Counted from the stretch's first letter, positions 31,010-41,865 are shown. The stretch: 64,000 nucleotides of DNA from Pseudo-nitzschia pungens (GCA_037355855.1 CM074758.1:6421001-6485000); one strand, 5' to 3'. A program made the numbers and translations. Notes: generated by a model from the letters alone, not told the origin.

Positions 31010-32267
31010 AATAATAATAATATACGTATTTAAATAACTTTAATCACCAAAGGTGAAACTAAATTACTCAGTCTGTATCCAGACTTTAACGTCGCCTCCA
31101 TCATAGAGTCAGGACCCCAAGTGGCAGAACGACAAATTTTCAAACAAACCTTGAACATCAAGCAGGGAAAAAGACAAGCAAGTCCCACAAAATAGGGACT
31201 TGAGAGAAAGTGAAATGGGAATGAAGATATTGGGATAGGATCCAGTATCAAAAGGGATGGGACAGGATAAGAAGCAGGAACAGAAGACAAAACCAAGGTA
31301 CAAAGTGTAATCAACCCTGAGGTCCAGTGAGCCAGGCTCTGAGAAGAGCAGCCTCTTGTTGGTATGGCTGCACTGGTGGGTCAGGCGCTGCATACTGTTT
31401 CCTTGCAAGGTGGATGGTTGCAAGCCACTGCCGCTTGGCAGTCAGGGTGTAACCTTGTAGGACGTGGAAAGGGGTTTGTAACAGGGAGTGTGACTGGGGA
31501 AGTGCACCAGCTGCACCAATTGCCAATTCTGAGGTGATGGAAGCATCAAGAGATTGGTGTTGTTCAGCATCAAGGGTACCCCCAGGACCATGGAGTCGTT
31601 CATTCCTATAAGTCCAAAGATCCCAGGAGGTAAGAAAGAACTGATGGATGATAGCTGTAGCCCAACGTTTGGGAGAGCGCTTGCTTCCAACGTGGGAGTA
31701 GTAGTCAGCCTGGATGTGGTACCAGCGAGGGGACCACCTACCAAGGAGCCAGTTGTGCCAACCAATAGTCCTCTGTGCCCTGACAGCAGAAGCAATTGCA
31801 AGTGAGTAGGATGATGGATAAATCCTCTGACCCTTCCGAACTCTGGTGAGAAGATCCACAATGGCAGCCACCAATGATGGATCAGTTTGTTCAACTTCAA
31901 GCCTCTTCTGCAGTGGTCCCTTGAAAGCTGACACACTATGCGTGACAGCCCCAGTATCCTTGCAGGAGAGCACATGAGAAACCTTCTCGTTGTCTGCATC
32001 ACACAAGGGACACCTGGAGTGATCCTGATACTGGTAGTGGAGTAGTTGGTTGCCAACACCAATGCATCCAGAAGCAAACTTGACAAACCACCTTTGCATG
32101 CCAGCAGTATTTGTGGAGAAGTACTCTTGGAGACTCACAGAGTGCATCAAAGGCATCTGCAGGGGAGTCTGGAAGAGAATCAAATGGATTGTACTCCAGA
32201 GGATCCATGTCAGGAGGTGCAGAAACAAAGGCAGAGGACCCAACCACGCGTACAACTTGGCCAAAGC
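31010..32267 (-). mobile_element. C2: A-family LINE 3' end with an internal deletion
   Basis: Minus strand: the 3' UTR and TTA tail begin at 31010 and ORF2 runs to about 32267. Near 32107 ORF2 jumps from LLHKY to GMQRWFVKF, dropping about 250 codons that include most of RNase H. At its 5' side it is joined to a short LTR (32268-32447). Confidence 0.8.
31311..32267 (-). pseudogene. LINE ORF2 C-terminal remnant in C2
   Basis: The frame from the stop at 31311 is open through CPLCDADNEKVSHVLSC to the deletion junction. Upstream of the junction the true ORF2 frame (GQVVRVVGSSAF...DPLEYNPFD) lies in another phase, so the deletion also shifted the frame. The RNase H catalytic core is missing and there is no start codon, so no enzyme can come from it. 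What survives is the junction-proximal linker and the C-terminal zinc knuckle region. Confidence 0.75.
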
Positions 32268-32447
32268 TGCCATACCCCAGGTCTACTAGTGATTGGAAAG
32301 TAGTAGTGATATGCAAATTGTGAGCTCTAGTGGTTAGTCTATCTGCTACAGTTCTAAGCGCTCTCTGGATCGGCGATTCTATCGGCTCGCCGATTGTTTT
32401 TATCCTTATCCTTAATCCAGTCCCGTGTATACTCGCGACTGTATCCA
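32268..32447 (-). repeat. Solo short LTR-like repeat (D type)
   Basis: This is one of four related copies (also 53668-53853 +, 61349-61517 - and 61692-61858 -). All share an end GGGTATGGCA or GGGTTTGGCA, an inner AGAGCTCACAATTTGC-type block and a start near TGNACNGGATACAGTC. Two of the others follow the end of a D-type pol. This one separates C2 from C3 with no internal element sequence, so it is read as a solo LTR. A tRNA-derived SINE is the main alternative. Confidence 0.5.
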
Positions 32448-33178
32448 TGTCAGGAGGTTCAGAGACAAAGGTAGAGGACCCACCCAAGGGAACAACTTGG
32501 CCTTGGATCACAGGGGAGACAAGCACATCAGCACAGGCTGGTTTATCAGAAAGGTTTTCAGAAGTGAACCTGTATCTGCCCCTGCCTTGGGAGGTGCCCA
32601 CAATCCAACCAGTAGAAGATTTGGAGAATATTCTGTTGGTAGATGGAGACAAAAACCAAGGCCAAAGAGAAGCTGTCTGGGTAGAGAGCTAATGCCCAAG
32701 GTGAAAAGAAGGAGCCAGTGCCCTGGCTGCAGGGGTTGGGCAGGAGGGAAGAAAACATGTTCGGGACATCCTTGCTTTATTCAGCACTGGAACAAGAGCT
32801 GGGGTAAGAATCTTTGTCCAGGTAGCCTCATCAAGTTGGGTAACAGGCATGGGATATTCAACAGACTTCATGAAAGAATACTTGAAGGTGTAGAGGGAAG
32901 CTCTCTTCTCACACTTGGAAGCCTTGAGTTGAGACCCAAAAGACTGAGACTGGGACTGCATGTGAGCAATCTGGGCTTCCTCATTGCCATCCATGGAGAT
33001 AAAAACCCCAAGGGTCTTGTCAGCATGGTCAACCTCAAACCGATCCAGGATAGCACGATTGCCATGCTTGTCAGCAACAGAGAAGTCACCAGGCATGTCA
33101 GCAATGGAGCGATAGTCCCAACCAGAGCCCGTCCATTTGAAATCAATCAAATAACAGAATGATTTGGCAGGTTCAATA
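32448..33178 (-). pseudogene. C3: LINE ORF2 middle part with deletion and nonsense codon
   Basis: The minus strand encodes IEPAKSFCYLIDFKW to MSRT and then jumps to CFLPSCPTPAARALAP, losing about 200 codons. A Trp codon of LGNWLSP has become TAG. The sequence resumes exactly where the ORF2 in 42835-45659 stops, so the two are halves of one LINE copy separated by the 9.65-kb insertion. The short overlap with C2 (GQVVxxxGSS...DMD, about 60 bases) differs at several sites, suggesting C2 is another copy. Confidence 0.75.
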
Positions 33179-33289
33179 CGTCTGATAACTGATTTTAGAC
33201 GTGGGTCGAAAATTTTTGTGCCGGGTCCTTTTGGGGTCAAATATTTGACCAGATCCTTGTCCCTGGCTTAATTTTTTCAGTCCCGTACC

Positions 33290-33660
33290 ATATATATTTT
33301 TGAGGCAATGCCAATTATTTTTAGAGGCAACCCCCATCAATTTTTGAGGCACCGTTCATCAATTTTTGAGGCACCGTTCATCAATTTTTGAGGCACCGTT
33401 CATCATTTTTAGACGCAACGCCCATCATTTCAAGAGGCAACGCCCATCAATTTTCGAGGCAACGCCCATCATTTTTAGAGGCAACGCCCATCGTTTCAAG
33501 AGGCAACGCCCATCATTTTTAGAGGCAACGCCCATCATTTCAAGAGGCAACGCCCATCATTTTTAGAGGCAACGCCCATCATTTCAAGAGGCAACGCCCA
33601 TCAGTTTTAGACGCAACGCCCATAATTTCTAGAGGCAACGCCCGCCCATTATCACATGAT
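33290..33660. repeat. 22-bp minisatellite (GGCAACGCCCATC...)
   Basis: About fifteen copies of GGCAACGCCCATC followed by ATTTTTAGA or ATTTCAAGA alternate, giving a 44-bp dimer pattern in the middle. The left units are degenerate (GGCACCGTTCATCAATTTTTG). Confidence 0.85.
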
Positions 33661-33719
33661 AATAATGTTACACTATTATTGATGTTAAGAACCACTAGTA
33701 TTCTGATACTGTATTGGTA

Positions 33720-34319
33720 CAAACTGGATTTCAGTTGCCGTCGTATTGCATTTCAATTCCCATTGCATCCTATTTCAATTGCCGTCGGATTGTATTGCCG
33801 TCGCATCCTATTTCAGTTCCCCGTCGCATTGTATTATCCTATTTCAATTGCCGTCGGATTGTATTGCCGTCGCATCTTATTTCAGTTCCCCGTCGTGTTC
33901 CCGTCGCATCCTTGCATCGTATTTCAGCAGTTGCCGTCGGATTGTATTTCAGCAGTTGCCGTTGCCGTCGCATTGTATTTCAGTTCCCGTCGCATTGTAT
34001 TTCAGTTGCGTTTAGTGTATTCTTCCTTACGAGGAGCAAGCAGGCAATTACATGCATGGTTAGAATTGAACTCCATGATCAATACCCCCGATCCTGATGC
34101 AGTTCACTCACCGTCGCATTGTATTTCAGCAGTTGCCGTCGGATTGTATTTCAGCAGTTGCCGTTGCCGTCGCATCGTATTCCAGTTCCCGTCCAATCGT
34201 ATTCAGTTCCCGTTGCATCGTATTTCAGTTGCTGCGTTCAGTATGTTCTTCCCTACCAGGAGCAAGCAGGCAATTAAATGCATGGTTAGAAGTGAACTCC
34301 ATGATCGATACCCCTGGCC
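33720..34319. repeat. GCCGTCGxATTGTATTTCAG repeats in a higher-order array
   Basis: Short units such as TTGCCGTCGGATTGTATTTCAG occur more than fifteen times. A larger unit containing GGAGCAAGCAGGCAATTA and CTCCATGAT recurs at about 34040, 34260 and 36500. The third copy is on the far side of B3, so B3 inserted into this array. Confidence 0.8.
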
Positions 34320-34338
34320 AATCTTGATGCAGTTCACT
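34320..34338. repeat. TSD of B3 (left)
   Basis: AATCTTGATGCAGTTCACT is repeated exactly at 36366-36384. Both copies lie in the same satellite. Confidence 0.85.
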
Positions 34339-36090
34339 AATAATAATAATAATAATATACTTATTTAAGTAGGAAAATCCACCGAAGGTGGTTAAAAGCT
34401 ACTCAGTCTGTAACCAGACTTTATCGTCGCCTCAATCGAAGAGAGGTTAGGCCCCAAGTTGTAGAACGACGCGCCGCCTCAACCATGGGGAATAGGCCCC
34501 AGGTTGTAAGGACGGCTATTTTGCAAACAAACCTTGGTAAGAAACAGGAAAAAAACGAACCAGTCCAGAGCACAACAGACACAGCGGTTGCAAAGCGTAC
34601 AGGAGACGGGGTAACAAGAACGTGAAAGGGAAAACACAAGCAAAACTGTCCCTTGAATGCCGCTGTACAGCATCAGTAATGCTTGGAGTGGTCAGCTGAC
34701 ACAAGCAAAACCCGTCCTCAGATACATAGTATCAGTAATGCAAGTGGTCAGCTGACGCAAGCGAAACTGGTCTCAGCATGCTGTGTTGCAGCATCAGTAA
34801 TGCGAGTGCCCCAAACACATTCCTTACCACTGTATGGTACATATAGTACGGAGCCTACTACCAAATTCGTAACAGCTGTCCTCCTGTTCGAACTTCGTAG
34901 TAGCACTTCAGAAACACGTAGAGGCAGTGGAGCCTACTACCAAATTCAAATTCGTAACAGCTGGCCTTCTGTTCGAATGAATTTGCTCTCCCGTAGTAGC
35001 TTGGAAACAGGGGCTCTAAGTGATAACACTTATGGACCATCAGGGCTGTAGGCTTGAAAACAGGTCTCAGCTGTACTGTGAACTGGAGGGGTATATGTAG
35101 GTGGTGGAGCGTTAAGTAACATGTACTTAGCGACTTTGGGGCTTGGGTCAGGAAAAACAGTAGGGCCATAAAAGAAAACAATTATGGTCCAGCAGGGCAG
35201 TAGACTTGAAAACAGATGACAGTTGAAGTGTGCATCTGAGAGGGTTATGTAGGTAGGAGAGCCTTAAGCAAGCTGTACTTAGCGGCTTTGGGGCTTGGGT
35301 CAGAAAACAGTAGGACCTTAAGCGAAAACACTTAGGGTCCAGCAGGGCAGTAGACTTGAAAACAGATGACAGTTGAAGTGTGCATCTGAGAGGTATATGT
35401 AGATGGTGGAGCCTTAAGCGAACTGTACTTAGCGGCTTTGGGGCTTGGATCAAGAAACAGTAGGACCATAAGCGAAAACACTTATGGTCCAGCAGGGCAG
35501 TAGACTTGAAAACAGATGACAATTATACTGTACACCTGAGAGGTATATGTAGATGGTGGAGCCTTAAGCAAACTGTACTTAGCGACTTTGGGGCTTGGGT
35601 CAGAAAACAGTAGGACCATAAGCGAAAACGCTTATGGACCAGCAGGGCAGTAGACTTGGAAACAGATGACATTTGTACTGTACACCTGAGGGGGTTATGT
35701 AGGTAGTGGAGCCATAAGCAAACTGTACTTAGCGACTTTGGGGCTTGGGTCAGAAAACAGTAGGACCATAAGCGAAAACGCTTATGGACCAGCAGGGCAA
35801 TGGACTTGAAAACAGATGACAGCTGGAATTTCTTGTAGAAAGATTCCTACAGTGGAAGGGGCTGTTCGTGAACTTCGACTTGAAAAGACTTATGAGGACT
35901 CAGCAAGGAACTTCGAAGAATGTAGAACATTAAGTGAGAATCACTTAAGCAGCTTGGAAACAGTGTAGAACCTTGAGTATAGTAAGATATATCGAAGGGC
36001 CTTCAGGGGAGCTTGGGAACAGATTGCAGATCGAACGAATTGCTGTAGAATCTGTACTGGAGTTGTGCTGTAGAAAATTATGTGTCGGTT

Positions 36091-36124
<34 letters not shown>

Positions 36125-36365
36125 GATCGATCGATCGTCCGTCGAGTGGTGAATTGGCAACCAACTCAACCAAACAAAGCATCAAGCAACTGAACAAATA
36201 GCAGAATCAAAGAGAGAGGTCGCTGTTAGTATGTGTAGGTCCTGGGGTTGTGATTGGGGGTGTAAAAGGAAGCAAGATATCGCATGGTAAAGTTGTGTAG
36301 AAATCTACGCATTTTTAGTACTGGAACATCGGAACGTCGGACAAAATGCGCGATGCGCAAATTGT
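34339..36365 (-). mobile_element. B3: non-coding LINE-derived element with TSD, minus strand
   Basis: This 2.03-kb element is a reverse-oriented copy of B1 and B2. Its 3' TTA tail starts at 34339, the CCACC-TTC-GGTGG hairpin is nearby, and GCATTAC and CAGCTGTTACGAATTTG blocks follow. The 150-bp hairpin repeats lie at about 35040-35830 and the 5' end is near 36364. A GCT/GCA-rich microsatellite (CTGCTGCTG, about 36089-36119) lies in the 5' leader, unlike B1 and B2. It is flanked by a 19-bp TSD. No coding capacity. Confidence 0.85.
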
Positions 36366-36384
36366 AATCTTGATGCAGTTCACT

Positions 36385-36600
36385 CACCGTCGGATTGTAT
36401 TTCAGTTCCCGTCGTATCGTATTCCAGTTCCCGTCCAATCGTATTCAGTTCCCGTTGCATCGTATCTCAGTTGCTGCGTTCAGTATGTTCTTCCCTACCA
36501 GGAGCAAGCAGGCAATTAAATGCATGGTTAGAAGTGAACTCCATGATCGATACCGCTGGCCAATCTTGATGCAGTTCACTCACCGTCGGACCGTCCGATT
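36385..36600. repeat. Continuation of the CCGTCG...TATTTCAG satellite right of B3
   Basis: It contains the same units as 33720-34319, including GTATGTTCTTCCCTACCAGG and CTCCATGATCGATACC. It ends with a second CTTGATGCAGTTCACTCACCGTCGGA at about 36565-36595. Confidence 0.75.
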
Positions 36601-36840
36601 ATTGTGAAGTCTGGCACGCATTTTTTATGTGCATTTTTTGCTTCCTTTTTTTTGCAGAAGATAAGTACTCATATGCTGTGTGTTAGCAGCATTTGCAGTC
36701 CGCGCCATAATTTTTGACTACATTTTTACTACAAAACCTGGCGCGCACCCCGACAAGGAAAAAGGACAAAGGACAGACATCCGTTCGCAAATCAGCCAAA
36801 AGACACTAAAAAATACACTACTAGTAACAGTAACTACTAC
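36601..36840. other. Short non-repeated stretch inside the 9.65-kb element
   Basis: T-rich then A-rich sequence with no ORF, repeat or motif that I can name. Confidence 0.4.
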
Positions 36841-37890
36841 TAAACTATAAAATGACTTATGTAAATCAATACATGGAATATTTCCACCATTCCAGTGCCA
36901 ATAGTCATCCCTCTATGTATGCTTGGGACTATGAAAAAAGTCTGAGTGAGCAAGACCCAATACTTTGGGTGTCACATCTATTTAATGCACATTTCCTCCA
37001 GTACTGGCATATTTCACTAGAAAATATACAAAATGACCTATGTAAATTAAGAAATGGATTATTTCCACCATTCCAGTGTCAAGAGTCCTCACCCTATGTA
37101 TGCTTGGGACTACGAAAAAAGTCTGAGTGAGAAACACCCAATACTTTGGATGTCACATCTATTTAATGCATATTTCCTCCAGTACTGGCACATTTCACTA
37201 GAAAATAGACAAAGTGACCTATGTAAATTCAGAAATGGATTATTTCCACCATTCCAGCACCAATAGTCCTCACCCTATGTATGCTTGGGACTATGAAAAA
37301 AGTCTGAGTCAGAAACACCTCAAACTTTCGATGTCACATCTATTTAATGCACATTTCCTCCAGTACTGGCACATTTCACTAGAAAATAGACAAAGTGACC
37401 TATGTAAATTCAGAAATGGATTATTTCCACCATTCCAGCACCAATAGTCCTCACCCTATGTATGCTTGGGACTATGAAAAAAGTCTGAGTCAGAAACACC
37501 TCAAACTTTCGATGTCACATCTATTTAATGCACATTTCCTCCAGTACTGGCATATTTCACTAGAAAATATACAAAATGACCTATGTAAATTAAGAAATGG
37601 ATTATTTCCACCATTCCAGTGTCAAGAGTCCTCACCCTATGTATGCTTGGGACTACGAAAAAAGTCTGAGTGAGAAACACCCAATACTTTGGATGTCACA
37701 TCTACCTCCAGTACTGGCACATTTCACTAGAAAATATACAAAATGACCTATGTAAATTCAGAAATGGATTATTTCCACCATTCCAGCACCAATAGTCCTC
37801 ACCCTATGTATGCTTGGGACTATGAAAAAAGTCTGAGTGAGAAACACCCAACACCTTGGATGTCACATCTATTTAATGTACTTTGAGATT
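36841..37890. repeat. 181-bp tandem repeat, about six copies
   Basis: The word GATGTCACATCTATTTAATG recurs at about 37148, 37329 and 37510, a period of 181 bp. The first copy (about 36968) has GGTGTCACATC and the copy near 37692 is shortened by about 12 bp after the TCACATCTA. Each unit can be read as a 70-90-codon frame, and neighbouring frames repeat the same peptide with frame-breaking variants. I therefore treat it as non-coding satellite. Confidence 0.85.
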
Positions 37891-37899
37891 GTACTGGGT

Positions 37900-38475
37900 G
37901 GTAGAATCCTGTAATAGGATAGATATGTATCATAGTTACATTCCTCGGCTATTAGAACACTGATACAGTATGTTACCGTATTAGAAGACCGTATTAGAAG
38001 ATCTACAGGGGGTGCTAACTGATAAATGGAACTGTAGTGTGCTAAGGGGGACGCTTAGCAAGATGCTAAGCAGGATGCTGGGCCTTGTATCATGTAGAAT
38101 TTGTACCAGATTTACATGCCCCTGTTCTTATCAGATCAATATTGGGAGATTTACAGGGGGTGCTACCTGATTAACCGAATCTCTATTGTGCTAAGGGGGA
38201 CACTTAACAGGGTGCTAAGCAGGACGCTGGGCCCTGTATGTAGAACTTGTACCAGATCTACATACCCTATCTCTTATCAGACCAATATTATTAAGATATT
38301 CAGTGTGCTAACTGATAAACCGAACTGTACTGTGCTAAGGGGGGAACTGAACAGGATGCTAAGCAGGATGCTGGGTCCTTCCACTAGAATTTGTACCAGA
38401 TCTAAATACCCTATCTCTTATCAGACCAATATTATTAAGATATTCAGTGTGCTACCTGATAAACCGAATAGTCTT
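37900..38475. repeat. About 145-bp repeats containing CTAAGCAGGATGCTGGG
   Basis: Three full imperfect units and a partial one carry TGTGCTAAGGGGGAC, GATGCTAAGCAGGACGCTGGGCC and GTACCAGATCTACATACCC. Adjacent ATATTATTAAGATATTCAGTGTGCTA is shared by the last two. Confidence 0.75.
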
Positions 38476-38479
38476 TTGC

Positions 38480-38790
38480 TTTGCTTAGTGTTTTGCTTTG
38501 CTTGCTGCTTTGCTTGCTGCTTTGCTTGCTGCTTTGCTTGCTGCTTTGCTTGCTGCTTTGCTTGCTGCTTTGCTTGCTGCTTTGCTTGCTGCTTTGCTTG
38601 CTGCTTTGCTTGCTGCTTTGCTTGCTGCTTTGCTTGCTGCTTTGCTTGCTGCTTTGCTTGCTGCTTTGCTTGCTGCTTTGCTTGCTGCTTTGCTTGCTGC
38701 TTTGCTTGCTGCTTTGCTTGCTGCTTTGCTTGCTGCTTTGCTTGCTGCTTTGCTTGCTGCTTTGCTTGCTGCTTTGCTTGCTGCTTTGTT
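38480..38790. repeat. 12-bp minisatellite (TTTGCTTGCTGC)n
   Basis: About 25 nearly perfect copies. Because 12 is a multiple of three, five long frames on both strands stay open (poly Cys-Phe-Ala-Cys, Leu-Leu-Cys, Ala-Ala-Leu-Leu or Lys-Ala-Ala-Ser). None has other support. Confidence 0.95.
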
Positions 38791-38794
38791 TAGG

Positions 38795-39160
38795 TGCTCA
38801 CAATATGGGCTTGGAATCGATCGTAGGGGGAAACAAACCACCAATCACACACCAGCTGGGAATGGATCGTAGGATCATATGGCTTGGAATCGATCGTAAG
38901 GGGAATAAATGCCACACAGGCTTGGAATCGATCGATTGTAAGGGCAATGAATACCACACAGACTTGGAATCAATCGTAGGGGGAATGAATACCACACCGG
39001 CTTGGAATCGATCGTATGGGGAATAAATACGACACAGGCTTGGAATCGATCGATTGTAAGGGCAATGAATACCACACAGACTTGGAATCAATCGTAGGGG
39101 GAATGAATACCACACCGGCTTGGAATCGATCAACAACGCATCCAGTTACAAAGGTAGGTA
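38795..39160. repeat. CTTGGAATCGATCG repeats
   Basis: About eight units of CTTGGAATCGATCGTAnGGGGAATnAATACCACAC with alternating variants; a two-unit block (about 38930-39130) is duplicated. Confidence 0.8.
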
Positions 39161-39284
39161 GGTGAACAACGATTCGAGTTACAAGGGAGATCTACAACAC
39201 TGCAGTCTACGTTAAATTATCATTTAATATTACTAATAGAGGATCAGCTCTCAGTATGATTTTGCGTGACATGTAGGTGCTCAC
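39161..39284. other. Spacer between two satellite blocks
   Basis: Short AT-rich segment without repeats or ORFs. Confidence 0.4.
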
Positions 39285-39685
39285 AATATAGGCTTGGAAT
39301 CGATCGTTGGGGGAAACAAACCACGTATGGGTTGGAAGGAACAAACCACCGGCTTGGATCGTACGCTTGGATCGCAGGGGTTGAAAGGAACAAACCACAG
39401 GCTTGGATCGTAGGATCGTACGCTTGGATCGATGGATCGTAGGCACCGGCTTGGATCGCAGGGGTTGAAAGGAACAAACCACAGGCTTGGATCGTAGGAT
39501 CGTACGCTTGGATCGATGGATCGTAGGCACCGGCTTGGATCGATGGATCGTACGCTTGGATCGTATGGGTTGGAAGGAACAAACTACCGGCTTGGATCGA
39601 TGGATCGTACGCTTGGATCTTATGGGTTTAAAGGAACAAACTACCGGCTTGGATCGATGGATCGTACGCTTGGATCAACCCCAAC
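39285..39685. repeat. CGTACGCTTGGATCG repeats
   Basis: Units combine GGCTTGGATCGATGGATCGTACGC with GGGTTGAAAGGAACAAACCAC. The ATCGAT core links this block to the arrays on both sides, suggesting that they derive from one another. Confidence 0.8.
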
Positions 39686-40480
39686 CCCAACAAAACCAGA
39701 GGTTTGGAAAAATCGTAGTAGGGTTGCTGAATCGATCGGGGTTTGGGATGAATCGTAGTAGGGTTGCTGAATCGATCAGGGTTTGGAAAAATCGTAGGGT
39801 TGCTGAATCGATCGGGGTTTGGGATGTTTGGGGTGAATCGTAGTAGGGTTGCTGAATCGATCGGGGTTCGTAGTAGGGTTGCTGAATCGATCGGGGTTTG
39901 GGATGAATCGTAGTAGGGTTGCTGAATCGATCAGGGTTTGGAAAAATCGTAGGGTTGCTGAATCGATCAGGGTTTGGAAAAATCGTAGTAGGGTTGCTGA
40001 ATCGATCGGGGTTTGGGATGTTTGGGGTGAATCGTAGTAGGGTTGCTGAATCGATCGGGGTTTGGGATGTTTGGGATGAATCGTAGTAGGGTTGCTGAAT
40101 CGATCGGGGTTCGTAGTAGGGTTGCTGAATCGATCGGGGTTCGTAGTAGGGTTGCTGAATCGATCAGGGTTTGGAAAAATCGTAGGGTTGCTGAATCGAT
40201 CGGGGTTTGGGATGTTTGGGGTGAATCGTAGTAGGGTTGCTGAATCGATCGGGGTTCGTAGTAGGGTTGCTGAATCGATCGGGGTTTGGGATGAATCGTA
40301 GTAGGGTTGCTGAATCGATCAGGGTTTGGGATGTTTGGGATGAATCGTAGTAGGGTTGCTGAATCGATCGGGGTTTGGGATGAATCGTAGTAGGGTTGCT
40401 GAATCGGTCGGGGTTTGGGGTGAATCGTAGGGTTGCTGAATCGATCGGGGTTTGGGATGAATCGTAGTAGGGTTGCTGAA
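39686..40480. repeat. Array of AGGGTTGCTGAATCGATCGG units
   Basis: About 20 units of AATCGTAGTAGGGTTGCTGAATCGATCGGGGTTTGGGATG vary in length through loss of the GGATGTTTGG or TAGTAG parts. Multi-unit blocks recur, indicating unequal exchange. Confidence 0.85.
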
Positions 40481-40700
40481 GAACACTGACGTTCTCTTCT
40501 TAATCCTCGACGCGAAAACCAAGAACTTGACCGTGTTGAAGTGTTTACCAATCGGTATTCCTTCGTTTACCACTTCAAGGAGGTTATTCGGACTAAAATA
40601 CAATGAGCAAAAGAGCCTACCGTAGGGCGGGTTCTATTCGTTCTCAAGACGGAGTGCAATAAAGCAACTCTACTCAAAATAAGTCGGATTGTGAATCGAA
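40481..40700. other. Non-repeated island, possible captured coding fragment
   Basis: On the plus strand a 47-codon frame (about 40478-40627) reads KNTDVLFLILDAKTKN, then LPIGIPSFTTSRRLFGL, and stops. I do not recognise it. It could be a captured exon piece or chance. Confidence 0.25.
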
Positions 40701-41540
40701 ACAGCAGTGATTTGTGTTATTCCTGAAGAAAATAGTGAGCGGAGCACAAAAAGAGTGATTCTGCGAGGATACACAGTGAAAATAAAGTGATTTGTGAGCG
40801 AGGAGCAAAATACAGTGATTTAATACAGTGATTTGCGAGAGCAAAATACAGTGATTTAATACAGTGATTTGCAAATCCGGTGGGTGTCGTCGGCTCGTTT
40901 CCCATATTGTCATAATGACGTAAAAGATACCAAATAAATAATGAGCCGATTAGACGTACAACGCTACAACCCTTACCCCTAATGGTGGTTCAACAACGAA
41001 TTGCAAGAGCAAAATACAGTGATTTAATACAGTGATTTGCAAATCCGGTGGGTGTCGTCGGCTCGTTTCCCATATTGTCATAATGACGTAAAAGATACCA
41101 AATAAATAATGAGCCGATTAGACGTACAGCGCTACAACCCTTACCCCTAATGGTGGTTCAACAACGAATTGCAAGAGCAAAATACAGTGATTTAATACTA
41201 CAGTGATTTGCAAATCCGGTGGGTGTCGTCGGCTCGTTTCCCATATTGTCATAATGACGTAAAAGATACCAAATAAATAATGAGCCAATTAGACGTACAG
41301 CGCTACAACCCTTACCCCTAATGGTGGTTCAACAACGAATTGCAAGAGCAAAATACAGTGATTTAATACAGTGATTTGCAAAACCGGTGGGTGTCGTCGG
41401 CTCGTTTCCCATATTGTCATAATGACGTAAAAGATACCAAATAAATAATGAGCCGATTAGACGTACAGCGCTACAACCCTTAACCCTAATGGTGGTTCAA
41501 CAACGAATTGCAAGAGCAAAATACAGTGATTTAATATAGT
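40701..41540. repeat. 168-171-bp tandem repeat, four copies
   Basis: The word CATAATGACGTAAAAGATACC starts at 40911, 41079, 41250 and 41418. Each unit carries CGGTGGGTGTCGTCGGCTCG, CTACAACCCTTACCCCTAATGG and several copies of AAAATACAGTGATTT, which also appears as a short array before the first unit (40780-40870). Confidence 0.9.
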
Positions 41541-41544
41541 GCGT

Positions 41545-41865
41545 TGCTGCTTGCAGTCCCCCCCTGTATTATCGACGCGTTGCTGCTGCTTGCTGCTTGC
41601 TGCCCCCCCCCCTGTATTATCGACGCGTTGCTGCTGCTTGCTGCTTGCAGTCCCCCCCCTATATTATTGACGCGTTGCTGCTGCTTGCTGCTTGCTGTCC
41701 CCCCCCCCTGTATTATCGACGCGTTGCTGCTGCTTGCTGCTTGCTGCCCCCCCCCCCTGTATTATCGACGCGTTGCTGCTGCTTGCTGCTTGCTGCTTGC
41801 TGCTTGCTGCTTGCTGCTTGCTGCCCCCCCCCCCCTTGTATTATCGACGCGTTGCTGCTACAGCG
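41545..41865. repeat. Minisatellite with C-runs: TGTATTATCGACGCGTTGCTGCTTGC
   Basis: Seven units join CCCCCCC (7-12 C), TGTATTATCGACGCG and TTGCTGCT / TGCTTGC runs. The reverse complement of this unit forms the two arrays inside the element at 45660-47980. Open frames here are repeat artefacts. Confidence 0.85.

Noticed and set aside
32268..32447. tRNA-derived SINE (TCTAGTGGTTAGTCTAT looks like a box A)
   Set aside because: No convincing box B or tail. Position after pol ends and TG...CA ends of the related copies favour a short LTR. Kept only as an alternative.
36852..37673. Repeated 70-92-codon ORFs as a possible repeat-protein gene
   Set aside because: Each is one 181-bp satellite unit. 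Frames break between units and no gene signals are seen.
38481..39026. Cys/Leu/Ala-rich ORFs of 119-230 codons that look like membrane proteins
   Set aside because: They are a 12-bp minisatellite read in several frames.
33290..41865. Possible CRISPR arrays
   Set aside because: The repeats are contiguous satellites without unique spacers of constant length, and the context is eukaryotic transposons.
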